64,000 nt of DNA. Origin: an uncultured Pelagibacteraceae bacterium. Lineage in GTDB: Bacteria; Pseudomonadota; Alphaproteobacteria; Pelagibacterales; Pelagibacteraceae. Position numbers and translations under genes: made by a program. The DNA lies in the NCBI GenBank assembly GCA_902633335.1, contig CACPFY010000002.1, forward strand, positions 1 to 64,000, written 5' to 3'. This document shows, one piece after another, positions 40,557 to 50,220 of the stretch. The notes beneath the pieces were generated by a model. That model was not told the origin of the DNA, searched no databases, and was given only the letters and a program-made list of their open reading frames with translations. Within the stretch, counting starts at the first letter, position 1. Every line of letters begins with the position of its first letter.

Positions 40557-41429
40557 ATGAAAACATCAACAAAAATAAAAACTATTATAATAATATTTTT
40601 TATTGCAATTGCGGTTATAATTACAGCAAGACATTTTGTAGGCTTACATTTTAAAAAAAAATTCAGTGTTAGACCGGCACCTGGTGTAATAGTTAAAGAG
40701 GTACAAAAATCACAGTTTTATAAAAGTATTGAAACATTCGGTACCGCAATAGCTCAAAATTCAAAAACTTATAGAATTAAAAAAGATGATGTGATTGGGA
40801 ACTTGAGAATAGAAAATAGATTCGTAAAAAAAGGGGAGATCATAGCTGCTTTAAAGAATAGTAGTAATATTATAGCAGATTTTTCAGGTAAGCTTGGTAA
40901 AAGAGAAATTGCTCAAGGGGTTTTAGGATCCGATAGTTTGATCATAACTCTTGATGATTTAAAAAAGATTGTAATAGACATTAAAATTCCCGAAAGTTAT
41001 GTTGGGATATTAAAACCAGGATTAAAGGCAGAAATAACTAGCTCTGCACTTTCAGAAAAAAATTTTAAAGGCAAAGTATCTTCTATTAGCTCAAGAATAG
41101 ATCCTTCAACAAGATCAATTTTAGCAAGAATTTCTGTAAATAATAAAAATTTTGAAATAATTCCAGGACAATTAATGACTGTAAAAATAATATATGATGA
41201 AATAAATCAGATAGGCGTCCCGGAAAGTGCGGTAACAATTCAAGGAAGTACTTCTTTCGTTTATATAGTAAAAAATAATACTGCTGAAAAAAGAAATATC
41301 AAAATCGGAAATAGAAATTTTGGTAAGATTTCTGTCGAGTCAGGAATAGAAGAAGGAGATATTGTAATTTCTGAGGGTGTTTCCAAAGTAAGAAATAAAT
41401 CAAAAGTAAAAATTATCAATACTAAATAA
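40557..41429 (+). CDS. RND efflux periplasmic adaptor (membrane fusion protein)
   Basis: A 290-residue protein with an N-terminal membrane anchor (about residues 7-27) and the lipoyl/beta-barrel domains, including PASSVTIQ-like VPESAVTIQGSTSFVYIV. It is shorter than AcrA (about 400) because the alpha-helical hairpin is minimal or missing. It would link the following RND pump to an outer-membrane channel. No TolC gene is adjacent. Confidence 0.87.
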   Translation: MKTSTKIKTIIIIFFIAIAVIITARHFVGLHFKKKFSVRPAPGVIVKEVQKSQFYKSIETFGTAIAQNSKTYRIKKDDVIGNLRIENRFVKKGEIIAALKNSSNIIADFSGKLGKREIAQGVLGSDSLIITLDDLKKIVIDIKIPESYVGILKPGLKAEITSSALSEKNFKGKVSSISSRIDPSTRSILARISVNNKNFEIIPGQLMTVKIIYDEINQIGVPESAVTIQGSTSFVYIVKNNTAEKRNIKIGNRNFGKISVESGIEEGDIVISEGVSKVRNKSKVKIINTK

Positions 41430-41433
41430 TAAA

Positions 41434-44400
41434 ATGTTTTTAACCGATTTATCAATTAAAAGACCTGTAGTTGCCTCTGTAATGAGCTTGGTTTTAGTTA
41501 TTTTTGGTTTATTTACTTTTAATGAAATACCTACAGATGAATTGCCAGATGTTCAACCTCCTGTGGTCACTATACAGACTGAGTACAAAGGTGCTTCTGC
41601 AGAAATCATTGATACTCAGATAACTCAAAGAATAGAAGATTTTGTTGGGGGAACACCTGGATTAGAAACTATAGATTCTTTTAGTGAAGATGAAAGTTCA
41701 AGAATAACTCTTACTTTTGAAAACAATTTAGACTTAGACGATGTAGCTAATGACGTAAGAAGTTCTGTTGCAAGAGTCCTGGATAATCTTCCAGATGGAG
41801 CTGAACAGCCTGAGATTTTCAAGCAAAGCGCCGGTATGAGAACAACAATGTGGTTATCTTTCAATTCAGATACTATGACAGACTTAGAACTTACTGATTA
41901 TGCTGACAGATATCTTACTGATTTATTTTCAACTGTAGAAGGAGTTGGAAGAGTTCGTTTAGGAGGCGAGAGAGAGCTTTCTCTAAGAGTATGGCTTGAT
42001 CCCCTCGCCCTTGCGGCAAGAGATTTAACTACACAAGAAGTGGAGTCTGTCTTAAGAAAAGAAAATGTTGAATTTCCTGCTGGAAGAATAGAGTCTAAAG
42101 ATGTTGATTTAACTATTAAGTTAGATAAAGCCTATAAAAATTTTGAAAGCTATAAAAAATTACCACTTAAAAGAGCGAGAGACGGTTCAATTATTACACT
42201 TTCAGATGTCGCTAGAGTTGAGCTTGGAGCGGAGTCAACAAGAACCTTATTTAAGGGAAATGGAAAACAAGTTGTCGGTATTGGTATTTATCAGCAGTCT
42301 GACGCGAATACTATTAAAGTGGCAAATGGAATAAAGAACAAGATTAAAGAAATTAGACCTGGATTACCTCCTGAAACATCTTTAGAGGTTTCTTTTGATA
42401 GAAGTAATTACATAAAGGCTGCAATAAAAGAAGTTTATAAAACTTTATTCATAGCTCTAATATTGGTGACAATAATAATCTATCTCTTTTTAGGTAATAT
42501 CAGGGCGTTAGTTGTGCCCCTTATAGCTTTACCAGTATCTTTAATATCTACTTTTTTATCAATATACTTTTTTAATTTTTCAATAAATCTATTCACATTA
42601 ATGGCATTGGTATTGGCCATAGGGATCGTTGTTGATGACGCAATAGTAATGCTCGAGAATATCGTGAGAAGAATAGAGTTAGGAGATACACCTCTAGTTG
42701 CTGCATACAAAGGGGCAAAACAAGTTTCCTTTGCGATTATAGCTACTACAGTTGTCTTAGTTGCGGTATTTGTTCCTCTTGTATTTATAGAGGGTATCAC
42801 TGGTGTTTTATTTACTCAAACTGCAATCACTTTAGCTTCAGCAGTTGTTATATCAAGTTTTGTTGCACTTTCTTTAAGTCCAATGATAGGTAGCAAGGTT
42901 CTAAAGAAAAATATGAATAAGTCAAAAATAGTAATTAAATTTGAAAAATTTTTAAAAAATATAACGTCAGTTTACAAACAATCTTTGATAACTTGGATAA
43001 GGAAAAGAAAAATTATAATTTCATTCTTAGGAATTGTGTTATCTTTAACTGTTTTTTTATTTAACTATGCTCCAAAAGAATTAATTGCTCCAGAAGATAG
43101 GGGTGCTTTTTTTGTAATAGTAAAAGCTCCACAGGGATCAGGTTTCAATTTCACAAAATCTAAAGCTGAAGATATTGAGAACCTTTTATTGCCTAGTGTT
43201 GGTAATGGAGAATACAGAAAATTAATATTGCGAGTCCCTGGATTTGGGAAATCAGCAAAACAAGTAAACAGTGGTTTTATAATAGTTCTTTTAGAACCAT
43301 GGGCTAAAAGAGATCGTCATGGTGTAAAGATAATGAGAGAGTCTTTTGGAAAAATTTCTCAAGTACCAGGTGTATTAGCGTTTCCAATAATGCCTCAAGG
43401 TATAAGAACAGGCGGAGTAGAAAGCCCAGTTCAATTTGTGATTTTAGGAAATACGTATGATCAATTAATAGAGTGGAAAAATATTATTAAAAAAGAAGCT
43501 AGAAAGAATCCAGGACTAACGTCAATACAGGATGACTTTGATTTAAACAAACCACAACTTAATGTTCAGATAGACCAAAAAAAGGCTGCTGATCTAGGTG
43601 TTTCAACAGAGGATATAGGAAGAACAATTGAAACTATTTTTGGCTCTAAACGTGTTACAAATTTTACTAAGGATGGGAAAGAGTATTCAATCATCCTTCA
43701 AGGCGACATTAAAGATAGACAAGAACCGGACAGTATTAGTAAGGTTTTTGTTAGATCTAATAATAATGGTAAACTTGTGTCAGTCTCAAATCTAATTCGA
43801 TACGATGAGGAAGGTCAGTCACCTTTTTTAGCAAGATATAATAGGCAAAAAGCCGTAACAATTTCAGCGAGATTGGTTGGTGATTACTCTTTAGACGAAG
43901 CTTTAAATTTTTTAGTTAAAGTTGTTGAAAATAATACTCCAGAGGCAAAAATTGCTTATAAAGGAGAAAGCGAAGAGTACAAAAAAACTAACACAGAATT
44001 ATATATTATATTTATATTGGCTTTAGTCACAGCATATTTAGCAATGTGCGCGCAATTCGAAAGCTGGAGACATCCACTAACTATAATGCTAACAGTCCCC
44101 CTTGCAATATTAGGAGGTTTATTAGGAATATTAGTAGTAGGCTCATCCTTAAATATTTATAGCCAAATAGCTCTGATTATATTGATTGGTTTGTCAGCTA
44201 AAAATGGAATTTTAATTGTAGAATTTGCAAATCAGCTAAGAAAAGAGGGAAAAAATTTAGAGACATCAATAATAGAAGCCGCATCCATTAGATTTAGACC
44301 TATTTTAATGACAAGTCTTTCAACTATTATAGGAGTCCTTCCTCTAATACTAGGCTCAGGGCCAGGAGCTGCAAGTAGACTTACTGTAGGGATAACCATA

Positions 44401-44529
44401 TTTGGTGGAATGCTTTTTTCAACTTTTTTTACTTTATATGTAATTCCAACGATTTATTCTATTATCGGAAAGAATACTCAAAGAATCGATGCTGTTGAAA
44501 TAGAATTAAATAGGCAGCTTAAAAAATAA
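41434..44529 (+). CDS. RND multidrug efflux permease (AcrB/MexB-like)
   Basis: A 1031-residue inner-membrane pump with 12 helices and two large periplasmic loops. The proton-relay Asp pair is in GIVVDDAIVMLENI and the conserved Lys in LSAKNGILIVEF. N-terminal SIKRPVVASVMSL is typical of the HAE1 branch. It exports amphiphilic compounds with proton influx. It follows the adaptor by four bases. Confidence 0.94.
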   Translation: MFLTDLSIKRPVVASVMSLVLVIFGLFTFNEIPTDELPDVQPPVVTIQTEYKGASAEIIDTQITQRIEDFVGGTPGLETIDSFSEDESSRITLTFENNLDLDDVANDVRSSVARVLDNLPDGAEQPEIFKQSAGMRTTMWLSFNSDTMTDLELTDYADRYLTDLFSTVEGVGRVRLGGERELSLRVWLDPLALAARDLTTQEVESVLRKENVEFPAGRIESKDVDLTIKLDKAYKNFESYKKLPLKRARDGSIITLSDVARVELGAESTRTLFKGNGKQVVGIGIYQQSDANTIKVANGIKNKIKEIRPGLPPETSLEVSFDRSNYIKAAIKEVYKTLFIALILVTIIIYLFLGNIRALVVPLIALPVSLISTFLSIYFFNFSINLFTLMALVLAIGIVVDDAIVMLENIVRRIELGDTPLVAAYKGAKQVSFAIIATTVVLVAVFVPLVFIEGITGVLFTQTAITLASAVVISSFVALSLSPMIGSKVLKKNMNKSKIVIKFEKFLKNITSVYKQSLITWIRKRKIIISFLGIVLSLTVFLFNYAPKELIAPEDRGAFFVIVKAPQGSGFNFTKSKAEDIENLLLPSVGNGEYRKLILRVPGFGKSAKQVNSGFIIVLLEPWAKRDRHGVKIMRESFGKISQVPGVLAFPIMPQGIRTGGVESPVQFVILGNTYDQLIEWKNIIKKEARKNPGLTSIQDDFDLNKPQLNVQIDQKKAADLGVSTEDIGRTIETIFGSKRVTNFTKDGKEYSIILQGDIKDRQEPDSISKVFVRSNNNGKLVSVSNLIRYDEEGQSPFLARYNRQKAVTISARLVGDYSLDEALNFLVKVVENNTPEAKIAYKGESEEYKKTNTELYIIFILALVTAYLAMCAQFESWRHPLTIMLTVPLAILGGLLGILVVGSSLNIYSQIALIILIGLSAKNGILIVEFANQLRKEGKNLETSIIEAASIRFRPILMTSLSTIIGVLPLILGSGPGAASRLTVGITIFGGMLFSTFFTLYVIPTIYSIIGKNTQRIDAVEIELNRQLKK

Positions 44530-45118
44530 TATACTTATTTTTATCTAAGTTTTTTTTACAAGTAGTTAATTGCTTCCTATATTTTGAAGCCATATCTTTT
44601 ACAGACCTAGCGTAGATGATGGCTTTTTTATCTTTAGAATAATTTTTATAATCACCCCAACCCTTGTAATAAGCTAAGTATTGTTTGTAAGCATCTTTTT
44701 TTGAAATTCTTAAAATCTTATTAGTTTTATTTATGTACCAGCCGATAAAATCAACCGAGTCTTTAAATCTCGCCCTCGTTGCCAGAGGATTTTTAGTCTC
44801 TCTTTTATATTGTTCCCAAGTTCCCTTTACAGCTTGTGAATAACCAAATGATGAAGAAGGTCTTTTAAAAGGGATAACCTTGAAGAGCTTTTTTCTTGGT
44901 GGTTTAGCTAACCAATTAAAGTCGCTTTCTTTTTTCACAAAAGCTAATTGTAAATGTATTGGGGCCCCCCATTTTTCATAAGAGGCTTTAGCATGTTTAT
45001 ACCATAGATATCTTTCTTCAAATATTGCACAGCTATTCTGAGTATTTTTTGGAATTGAAGAGCATGATGATAAAATTAAAAAAATAAATATAATTAATTT
45101 TTTTCTATAAAGAATCAC
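44519..45118 (-). CDS. Lytic-transglycosylase-like (SLT fold) lipoprotein
   Basis: A 199-residue protein with a lipoprotein signal (lipobox LSSCSS, Cys about residue 19). QLAFVKKESDF carries the presumed catalytic Glu, and SSSFGYSQAVKGTWEQYK matches the GSF/YGLMQ-type substrate motif of goose-type lysozyme-like transglycosylases, followed by SVDFIGWYI and AYYKGWG. It probably trims peptidoglycan at the outer membrane. Its end overlaps the pump gene tail to tail. Confidence 0.78.
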   Translation of the reverse strand: MILYRKKLIIFIFLILSSCSSIPKNTQNSCAIFEERYLWYKHAKASYEKWGAPIHLQLAFVKKESDFNWLAKPPRKKLFKVIPFKRPSSSFGYSQAVKGTWEQYKRETKNPLATRARFKDSVDFIGWYINKTNKILRISKKDAYKQYLAYYKGWGDYKNYSKDKKAIIYARSVKDMASKYRKQLTTCKKNLDKNKYIIF

Positions 45119-45138
45119 TTATCAATTTATACTAAAAA

Positions 45139-45630
45139 TTAATTAAGCTTTCTCCATTTTTCTGGTTTTAAAAATTTACCTTGCCACAAACCTAGCTTAT
45201 TTTGCTTCGCAAAATCTTCATCAGGTATATATTCTTTTGAATATCGTCTATAAGCAACAGCATGACCATTTCTAACCATCCAGCGGTTAAGGTTTATTTC
45301 ACCTTTGAAACACTTAGCTAAGTATCTTTTATATCTGTCTTTAGTGAAAGAAATGCATTTAATGTTTGATCCTTTAACCTTGGCTTCTAAATTTTCTTTT
45401 GAATGCTCTCCACAATAATAATCTTCATAAAATGTATAGCCTATAATTGATGAAATTTTGAGTTTTTCTTTTTTACATTTTTGTTTCATTTCCGGAGCGT
45501 CTATACCTTCGAGTCTTATTTTATAATTATTAATATATACAGTATCGCCATCCACAATTTTGGGAATTCCAATTATCTCTTCGGCTAAAAGATTAGTGGA
45601 AAATATTAAAAATATTATTATTGTTCGCAT
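45139..45630 (-). CDS. Secreted thermonuclease-family nuclease
   Basis: A 163-residue protein with a signal peptide (about residues 1-16) and an SNase (OB-fold) domain. IVDGDTVYI, RLEGIDAPEMKQ and DRYKRYLAKCF contain the catalytic Arg, Glu and Arg positions, and NGHAVAYRRYSKEY follows. It would degrade extracellular or periplasmic DNA/RNA using Ca2+. In an oligotroph this may scavenge phosphorus; that is inference. Confidence 0.9.
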   Translation of the reverse strand: MRTIIIFLIFSTNLLAEEIIGIPKIVDGDTVYINNYKIRLEGIDAPEMKQKCKKEKLKISSIIGYTFYEDYYCGEHSKENLEAKVKGSNIKCISFTKDRYKRYLAKCFKGEINLNRWMVRNGHAVAYRRYSKEYIPDEDFAKQNKLGLWQGKFLKPEKWRKLN

Positions 45631-45633
45631 AAT

Positions 45634-46047
45634 TTAATTTTTTAGCTTTTTAATAAAAATTAGTGTAAAAAAAGCAGATAAAACTCCCACACTATTAGCA
45701 AATAGATCATTAAGTTCAAAAGCTCTATTAGGAATTATTAAATGCAGCAATTCAAATAGGACCGAAACGCAAATTAAAAAAGGGAAACTATAAATTATTT
45801 TTTTATGCTTGATGTGTATAATAAAACTTAGAACACTCAAATAGAAAAAAAATATCAAATGGTTAATTGAGGTGCCGATTGGATTAGAAATTAAATTAGG
45901 TTGTTTTCCAAGATCACCATATAACAAAAAACCGATTAGACTACCTGGAAACAAGTATAAAATTAGTAACACTGTTAAAGATAAATAGTAAGTATATTTT
46001 AATACTTTAAATATATTATTTTTCATTTTGATATTATTATAGTACAA
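45634..46047 (-). CDS. VanZ-like membrane protein
   Basis: A 137-residue protein with four predicted helices and a conserved Glu-Leu motif (FELLHLIIPNRAFELNDLFANSVG) like the VanZ family, in which the E..Q/H and D..N residues near the third helix recur. Function in Gram-negatives is unknown. It lies four bases upstream of the nuclease gene on the same strand. Confidence 0.78.
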   Translation of the reverse strand: MYYNNIKMKNNIFKVLKYTYYLSLTVLLILYLFPGSLIGFLLYGDLGKQPNLISNPIGTSINHLIFFFYLSVLSFIIHIKHKKIIYSFPFLICVSVLFELLHLIIPNRAFELNDLFANSVGVLSAFFTLIFIKKLKN

Positions 46048-46066
46048 AATAATTAAATTAACTATT

Positions 46067-46786
46067 ATGAGTAAATTAATCCTTACTAGACATGGTCAAA
46101 GTACCTGGAATGCAGAAAATAGATTTACAGGATGGGTGGACGTAGATCTTTCAAAAAAAGGAGTTGAAGAGGCAGAAAAATCAGGAGAGTTGATAAAAAA
46201 ACTTAATATCAAAATTGATATTTCTTATACCTCTTTTTTAAAAAGAGCGATTAAAACTTTGACAACTATACTAAAAAAAAACAATCTTGAACTTAAATTT
46301 AATACTGCTTGGCAGTTAAATGAGAGACATTACGGATCATTAACTGGTCTTAATAAAGATGAAACTAAAAAGAAAATTGGTGAGGAACAGTTTAAAAAAT
46401 ATAGAAGATCGTGGGATATCCCTCCTCCTCCAATGCAAGAAGATAGTAAATATCTATCAAATTTCAGTCCACTAAATGGGAATATTCCGATTGGTATGAC
46501 TCCATTTACTGAGTCTTTAAAAAATACCTATGAGAGAGTAATGCCTTTTTATGAAAACGAGATTAAAAAAAATCTCTCTGAGGGCAAAAATATTCTTATC
46601 TCAGCTCATGGAAACTCCTTAAGAGCGCTATGTAAATTTTTATTTAAAATTTCAGACGATAAAATCAACGAATTAGAGATTCCGACTGGTAACCCTTTAG
46701 TGATTGAGTTTGAAAAAAATTTAAAGATAAAAAAATATTTCTATTTGGATGAGACTAGATCTAAAAATATAATTTTTAATCAATAA
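46067..46786 (+). CDS. gpmA: 2,3-bisphosphoglycerate-dependent phosphoglycerate mutase
   Basis: A 239-residue enzyme of glycolysis/gluconeogenesis. The catalytic LTRHGQSTWNAENRFTGW, WQLNERHYGSLTG and SAHGNSLRAL are canonical. Length fits GpmA (about 230-250). It overlaps the murU gene tail to tail by 11 bases. Confidence 0.95.
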   Translation: MSKLILTRHGQSTWNAENRFTGWVDVDLSKKGVEEAEKSGELIKKLNIKIDISYTSFLKRAIKTLTTILKKNNLELKFNTAWQLNERHYGSLTGLNKDETKKKIGEEQFKKYRRSWDIPPPPMQEDSKYLSNFSPLNGNIPIGMTPFTESLKNTYERVMPFYENEIKKNLSEGKNILISAHGNSLRALCKFLFKISDDKINELEIPTGNPLVIEFEKNLKIKKYFYLDETRSKNIIFNQ

Positions 46787-47474
46787 TACCAAGCTTCGAA
46801 ATTTTTTTATACATCTCTTCAGTATTAAGATGATAAAATTTTTGGTTACTTTCTACACCGCAAAGCTTATTCTCGCTTATTAAATTGTTCCAAACCTCGT
46901 TCATTGAAAAAACCTTTTTGTCGATAAAATCAATATAATTTCTATCCGTTAATTGAAGACCAGTAAAAATGAAATTATTTTTTATATCTCTAGATACAAT
47001 ATTATTTTTTAAATTAAAATCTCCTTTAAAAGATGTATCCAAAGATAGTTTTTTGTGAACTAATAACAGGCAAGGTTTTTTTCTTTCAAAATAAATTTTT
47101 TCTAATGACTTCATCTCCTCAGAATAATTTCTTGACCATAAAGTATCTGGATTAACTACAAAAAAAGGTTTTCTTTCAAAAATTTTTGTCCCTTTCTCCA
47201 CTCCACCACCGGTATCCAGAAGTAAATCTTTTTCGTTAGAAATAGTTATTTTTACCTTTGTTTCAAAATTTGAAATAAATTTTATAATTTGATCTGCTAG
47301 GTGATGAACATTTATAATTATTTGCTCTACTCCATGATTTTCTAAAAGATTTAAAGATCTTTCTAGTAAATTTTTACTACCTACTTTTATTAATGGTTTA
47401 GGTGTTGTTAAGGTTAATGGTTTCATTCGTGTTCCAAGTCCTGCAGCTAATACCATTGCTTGTTTGATGCTCAT
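46776..47474 (-). CDS. murU: N-acetylmuramate 1-phosphate uridylyltransferase (MurU-like)
   Basis: A 232-residue nucleotidyltransferase. The signature LAAGLGTRMKPLTLTTPKPL binds the nucleotide, and DTGGGVEKG and NPDTLW follow. Next to an AmgK-like kinase and tsaE it fits MurU, which makes UDP-MurNAc from recycled MurNAc-1-phosphate. A sugar-phosphate nucleotidyltransferase of another specificity is possible. It overlaps amgK by four bases. Confidence 0.83.
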   Translation of the reverse strand: MSIKQAMVLAAGLGTRMKPLTLTTPKPLIKVGSKNLLERSLNLLENHGVEQIIINVHHLADQIIKFISNFETKVKITISNEKDLLLDTGGGVEKGTKIFERKPFFVVNPDTLWSRNYSEEMKSLEKIYFERKKPCLLLVHKKLSLDTSFKGDFNLKNNIVSRDIKNNFIFTGLQLTDRNYIDFIDKKVFSMNEVWNNLISENKLCGVESNQKFYHLNTEEMYKKISKLGIID

Positions 47475-48433
47475 AATTTATCAATTTTTTTTAATTTTTT
47501 TATCTTAATGTATTTATTTAATAGTATTTGGAAATTTTTAAAAATAGGATTTTTAAGTCGCCTGTTAATTAAACTCCAAGTATACGGTAAATATTTTAAA
47601 TAAGTCGATTTATTATCCCTTTTACTTAATCTAACGAATATTCCTAAAATTTTAAAATTTCTTTGAACTGATAAAATATCGTAATCATTCTTCAAATTCT
47701 GAAAGTTTTCACTTTTTAACTTTGATTTTGAGTGGTAAAATTTAAGTAACTTTTTTTGTAAATTAACAGGCAATTTAATTCTAACGTCATCAATTAATGA
47801 GACTACATCATAAAGAGGATTGCCAATTATTGCGTCCTGACTATCAACTAAACCAAGTACTTTTTTATTTATTATTATATTTGATGCATGAAAATCTCTG
47901 TGAACAAAAGTATCATTTTTGAAATAAAGTCTTTTATAAATTTTATTTAGTTCTTTTTTTAATATTCTTTTAACTTTACTAATTTTTAAATTTTTTGAAC
48001 TAAATTTGAGATACCAGTCAAAAAATAAGTCAGACTCTCTATGAAGATTTTGCAAAGAATATTTTTGAAGTTTTAATTTGTACTTACCTAATCGATAATT
48101 CTTTTTAATTTTTATTTTTTGTAATTTAAAAATAATTTTTATCAAATCTTTATAATAGTAGAGTTTATAATTTTTTTTTAATATTTTATTGTAAAATGAT
48201 TTTTCTCCCAAATCTGAGATTTCAATCATATTGTGTTGAAAATGATTACTAATAAGTTTAGGCGCATTTATCTTATTTTTCTTAAGAATTTTATTAATTA
48301 TTGCATAAGCAATTAAATTTTTAAATTTTTGTTTATTAGCTTGCACTATAATTGAGGTTTTATTCCCTTTTTTTAATCTATAAAATTCTCTAAAAGAAGC
48401 ATCTCCAGAAATTTTTTTTAATTTATAGTTCAT
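47471..48433 (-). CDS. amgK: Anomeric MurNAc/GlcNAc kinase (AmgK-like phosphotransferase)
   Basis: A 320-residue aminoglycoside-phosphotransferase-fold protein. Catalytic loop FVHRDFHASNIIINK and metal Asp in GLVDSQDAIIGNPLYD are clear. In proteobacteria this gene beside murU phosphorylates MurNAc in peptidoglycan recycling. It is very Lys-rich and overlaps tsaE by four bases. The name rests on the cluster tsaE-amgK-murU. Confidence 0.83.
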   Translation of the reverse strand: MNYKLKKISGDASFREFYRLKKGNKTSIIVQANKQKFKNLIAYAIINKILKKNKINAPKLISNHFQHNMIEISDLGEKSFYNKILKKNYKLYYYKDLIKIIFKLQKIKIKKNYRLGKYKLKLQKYSLQNLHRESDLFFDWYLKFSSKNLKISKVKRILKKELNKIYKRLYFKNDTFVHRDFHASNIIINKKVLGLVDSQDAIIGNPLYDVVSLIDDVRIKLPVNLQKKLLKFYHSKSKLKSENFQNLKNDYDILSVQRNFKILGIFVRLSKRDNKSTYLKYLPYTWSLINRRLKNPIFKNFQILLNKYIKIKKLKKIDKL

Positions 48434-48873
48434 TCAAAATTTTTCCATTTACCTGTCCCAAATAATCTTAGTTTTCTCTCACTGCCTTTTTTAGTATATT
48501 CTAAATTAATTTCTAATTTATTAGATATATGAATTTTTATTATCTTCGGCCATTCAATAATTTTTATTGCGTTCTCGTTTTCTTTTAATATACCTAAATT
48601 ATTCAGTTCTTCTTCATTATTAAGTCTGTAGAGATCGTAGTGCATGATTTTATATTTTTTCAAATCATACTCATATAACAAGTTAAAAGTCGGGCTCAAT
48701 ACTTCTGAAACTTTAAGTCCCTCCTTTTTTTGTAAATAATTAATCAAAAATCTTGTAAATGTAGTTTTTCCAACTCCAATTTCTCCAACTAAGAAAATGA
48801 AGTCTTTTTCTTTTAGGCGATTTGCTACTTTTTTTGAAAAGGAATTTAATTGTTCTAAGGATTTTATAATCAT
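48430..48873 (-). CDS. tsaE: tRNA threonylcarbamoyladenosine biosynthesis ATPase TsaE
   Basis: A 147-residue P-loop protein with VGEIGVGKTTFTRFLI, SPTFNLLYEY and the HYDLYRL motif. It works with TsaB and TsaD to form t6A at tRNA position 37. It starts the tsaE-amgK-murU unit, 11 bases after ahcY. Confidence 0.94.
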   Translation of the reverse strand: MIIKSLEQLNSFSKKVANRLKEKDFIFLVGEIGVGKTTFTRFLINYLQKKEGLKVSEVLSPTFNLLYEYDLKKYKIMHYDLYRLNNEEELNNLGILKENENAIKIIEWPKIIKIHISNKLEINLEYTKKGSERKLRLFGTGKWKNFE

Positions 48874-48884
48874 TAGCTACTAGT

Positions 48885-50174
48885 TTAGTAGCGATAAGTA
48901 TCTGGTTTAAATGGCCCTGATTGTTTAACGCTAATATAATCTGCTTGATCTTTTGACATTTTTGTTAATTTAGCACCTACTTTTTCAAGATGCAGCATTG
49001 CTACCTTTTCGTCTAAATGTTTTGGTAATACATAAACTTTATTTTTATACTTGTCTGAATTATTCCATAATTCTATTTGAGCAATTACTTGATTTGTAAA
49101 GGAAGCACTCATAACAAAACTTGGGTGCCCAGTAGCACATCCTAAATTTACGAGCCTTCCCTCTGCAAGTAAAATTATTCTTTTTTTGCTTGGAAGTTCT
49201 ATCTCATGAACTTGAGGTTTTATTTCATCCCATTTATAATTTTTAAGAGCTTCTACTTGAATTTCGTTATCAAAGTGACCTATGTTGCAAAGTATAGCTC
49301 TATCTTTCATATTTCTCATATGATCTGCGGTTACAATATCTTTATTTCCTGTTGCAGTTACGACAATATCTGCATCTTTTATTGCATCGTCCATAACGAC
49401 TACTTCATAACCTTCCATAGCAGCTTGTAACGCACAAATAGGATCAGTCTCAGTTACTAATACTCTTGCTCCAGCCTGTCTTAAAGAAGCTGCACTCCCT
49501 TTACCTACGTCACCGTATCCAGCCACTATAGCTACCTTTCCTGACATCATCACGTCAGTTGCTCTTTTAATTCCATCAACTAAGCTTTCTCTGCATCCAT
49601 AAAGATTGTCAAACTTTGATTTGGTTACTGAGTCATTTACATTGATAGCAGGAATTAAAAGTTGTTTGTTTGCCTCCATTTTTTTTAGTGCTAACACACC
49701 AGTTGTTGTTTCTTCTGAAACACCTTTGACATTTTTCAATAAATTTTTATATTCTTTGTGCATAAGTGCTGTAAGATCTCCACCATCATCTAAAATCATA
49801 TTTGGCACCCAATCTTTTTTTCCTTCTATTGTTTGTTTCACGCACCACCAGTATTCCTCTTCTGTCTCACCCTTCCAAGCAAAAACTGGGACACCTGCTT
49901 TTGCAATAGCTGCGGCAGCGTGATCTTGCGTTGAAAAAATATTACAAGATGACCATCTACATTCGGCACCCAATTTTGTAAGAGTTTCAATTAATACTGC
50001 GGTTTGAATGGTCATGTGCAAACAACCCAATATGCGAGCTCCTTTAAGCGGTTTTTTATTTCCGTATTCTTTCCTTAGAGCCATTAAACCTGGCATTTCT
50101 GTTTCCGCTAAAGAAATTTCTTTTCTTCCAAATTCAGCTAGTGAAATATCTTTTACTTTAAAATCTTTTGACAT
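48885..50174 (-). CDS. ahcY: S-adenosylhomocysteine hydrolase
   Basis: A 429-residue enzyme that splits SAH to homocysteine and adenosine and so keeps methylation going. [36 protein letters not shown] (the NAD fold), NIGHFDNEI and the C-terminal KPDTYRY end are canonical. It supports the SAM-using Cfa and other methyltransferases. The upstream gap is under 50 bases, leaving no room for a long SAH riboswitch. Confidence 0.96.
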   Translation of the reverse strand: MSKDFKVKDISLAEFGRKEISLAETEMPGLMALRKEYGNKKPLKGARILGCLHMTIQTAVLIETLTKLGAECRWSSCNIFSTQDHAAAAIAKAGVPVFAWKGETEEEYWWCVKQTIEGKKDWVPNMILDDGGDLTALMHKEYKNLLKNVKGVSEETTTGVLALKKMEANKQLLIPAINVNDSVTKSKFDNLYGCRESLVDGIKRATDVMMSGKVAIVAGYGDVGKGSAASLRQAGARVLVTETDPICALQAAMEGYEVVVMDDAIKDADIVVTATGNKDIVTADHMRNMKDRAILCNIGHFDNEIQVEALKNYKWDEIKPQVHEIELPSKKRIILLAEGRLVNLGCATGHPSFVMSASFTNQVIAQIELWNNSDKYKNKVYVLPKHLDEKVAMLHLEKVGAKLTKMSKDQADYISVKQSGPFKPDTYRY

Positions 50175-50220
50175 AATTCAAGGGTTTTTAACAATATAAG
50201 CTTTCCTAATCAAGTCTCAA

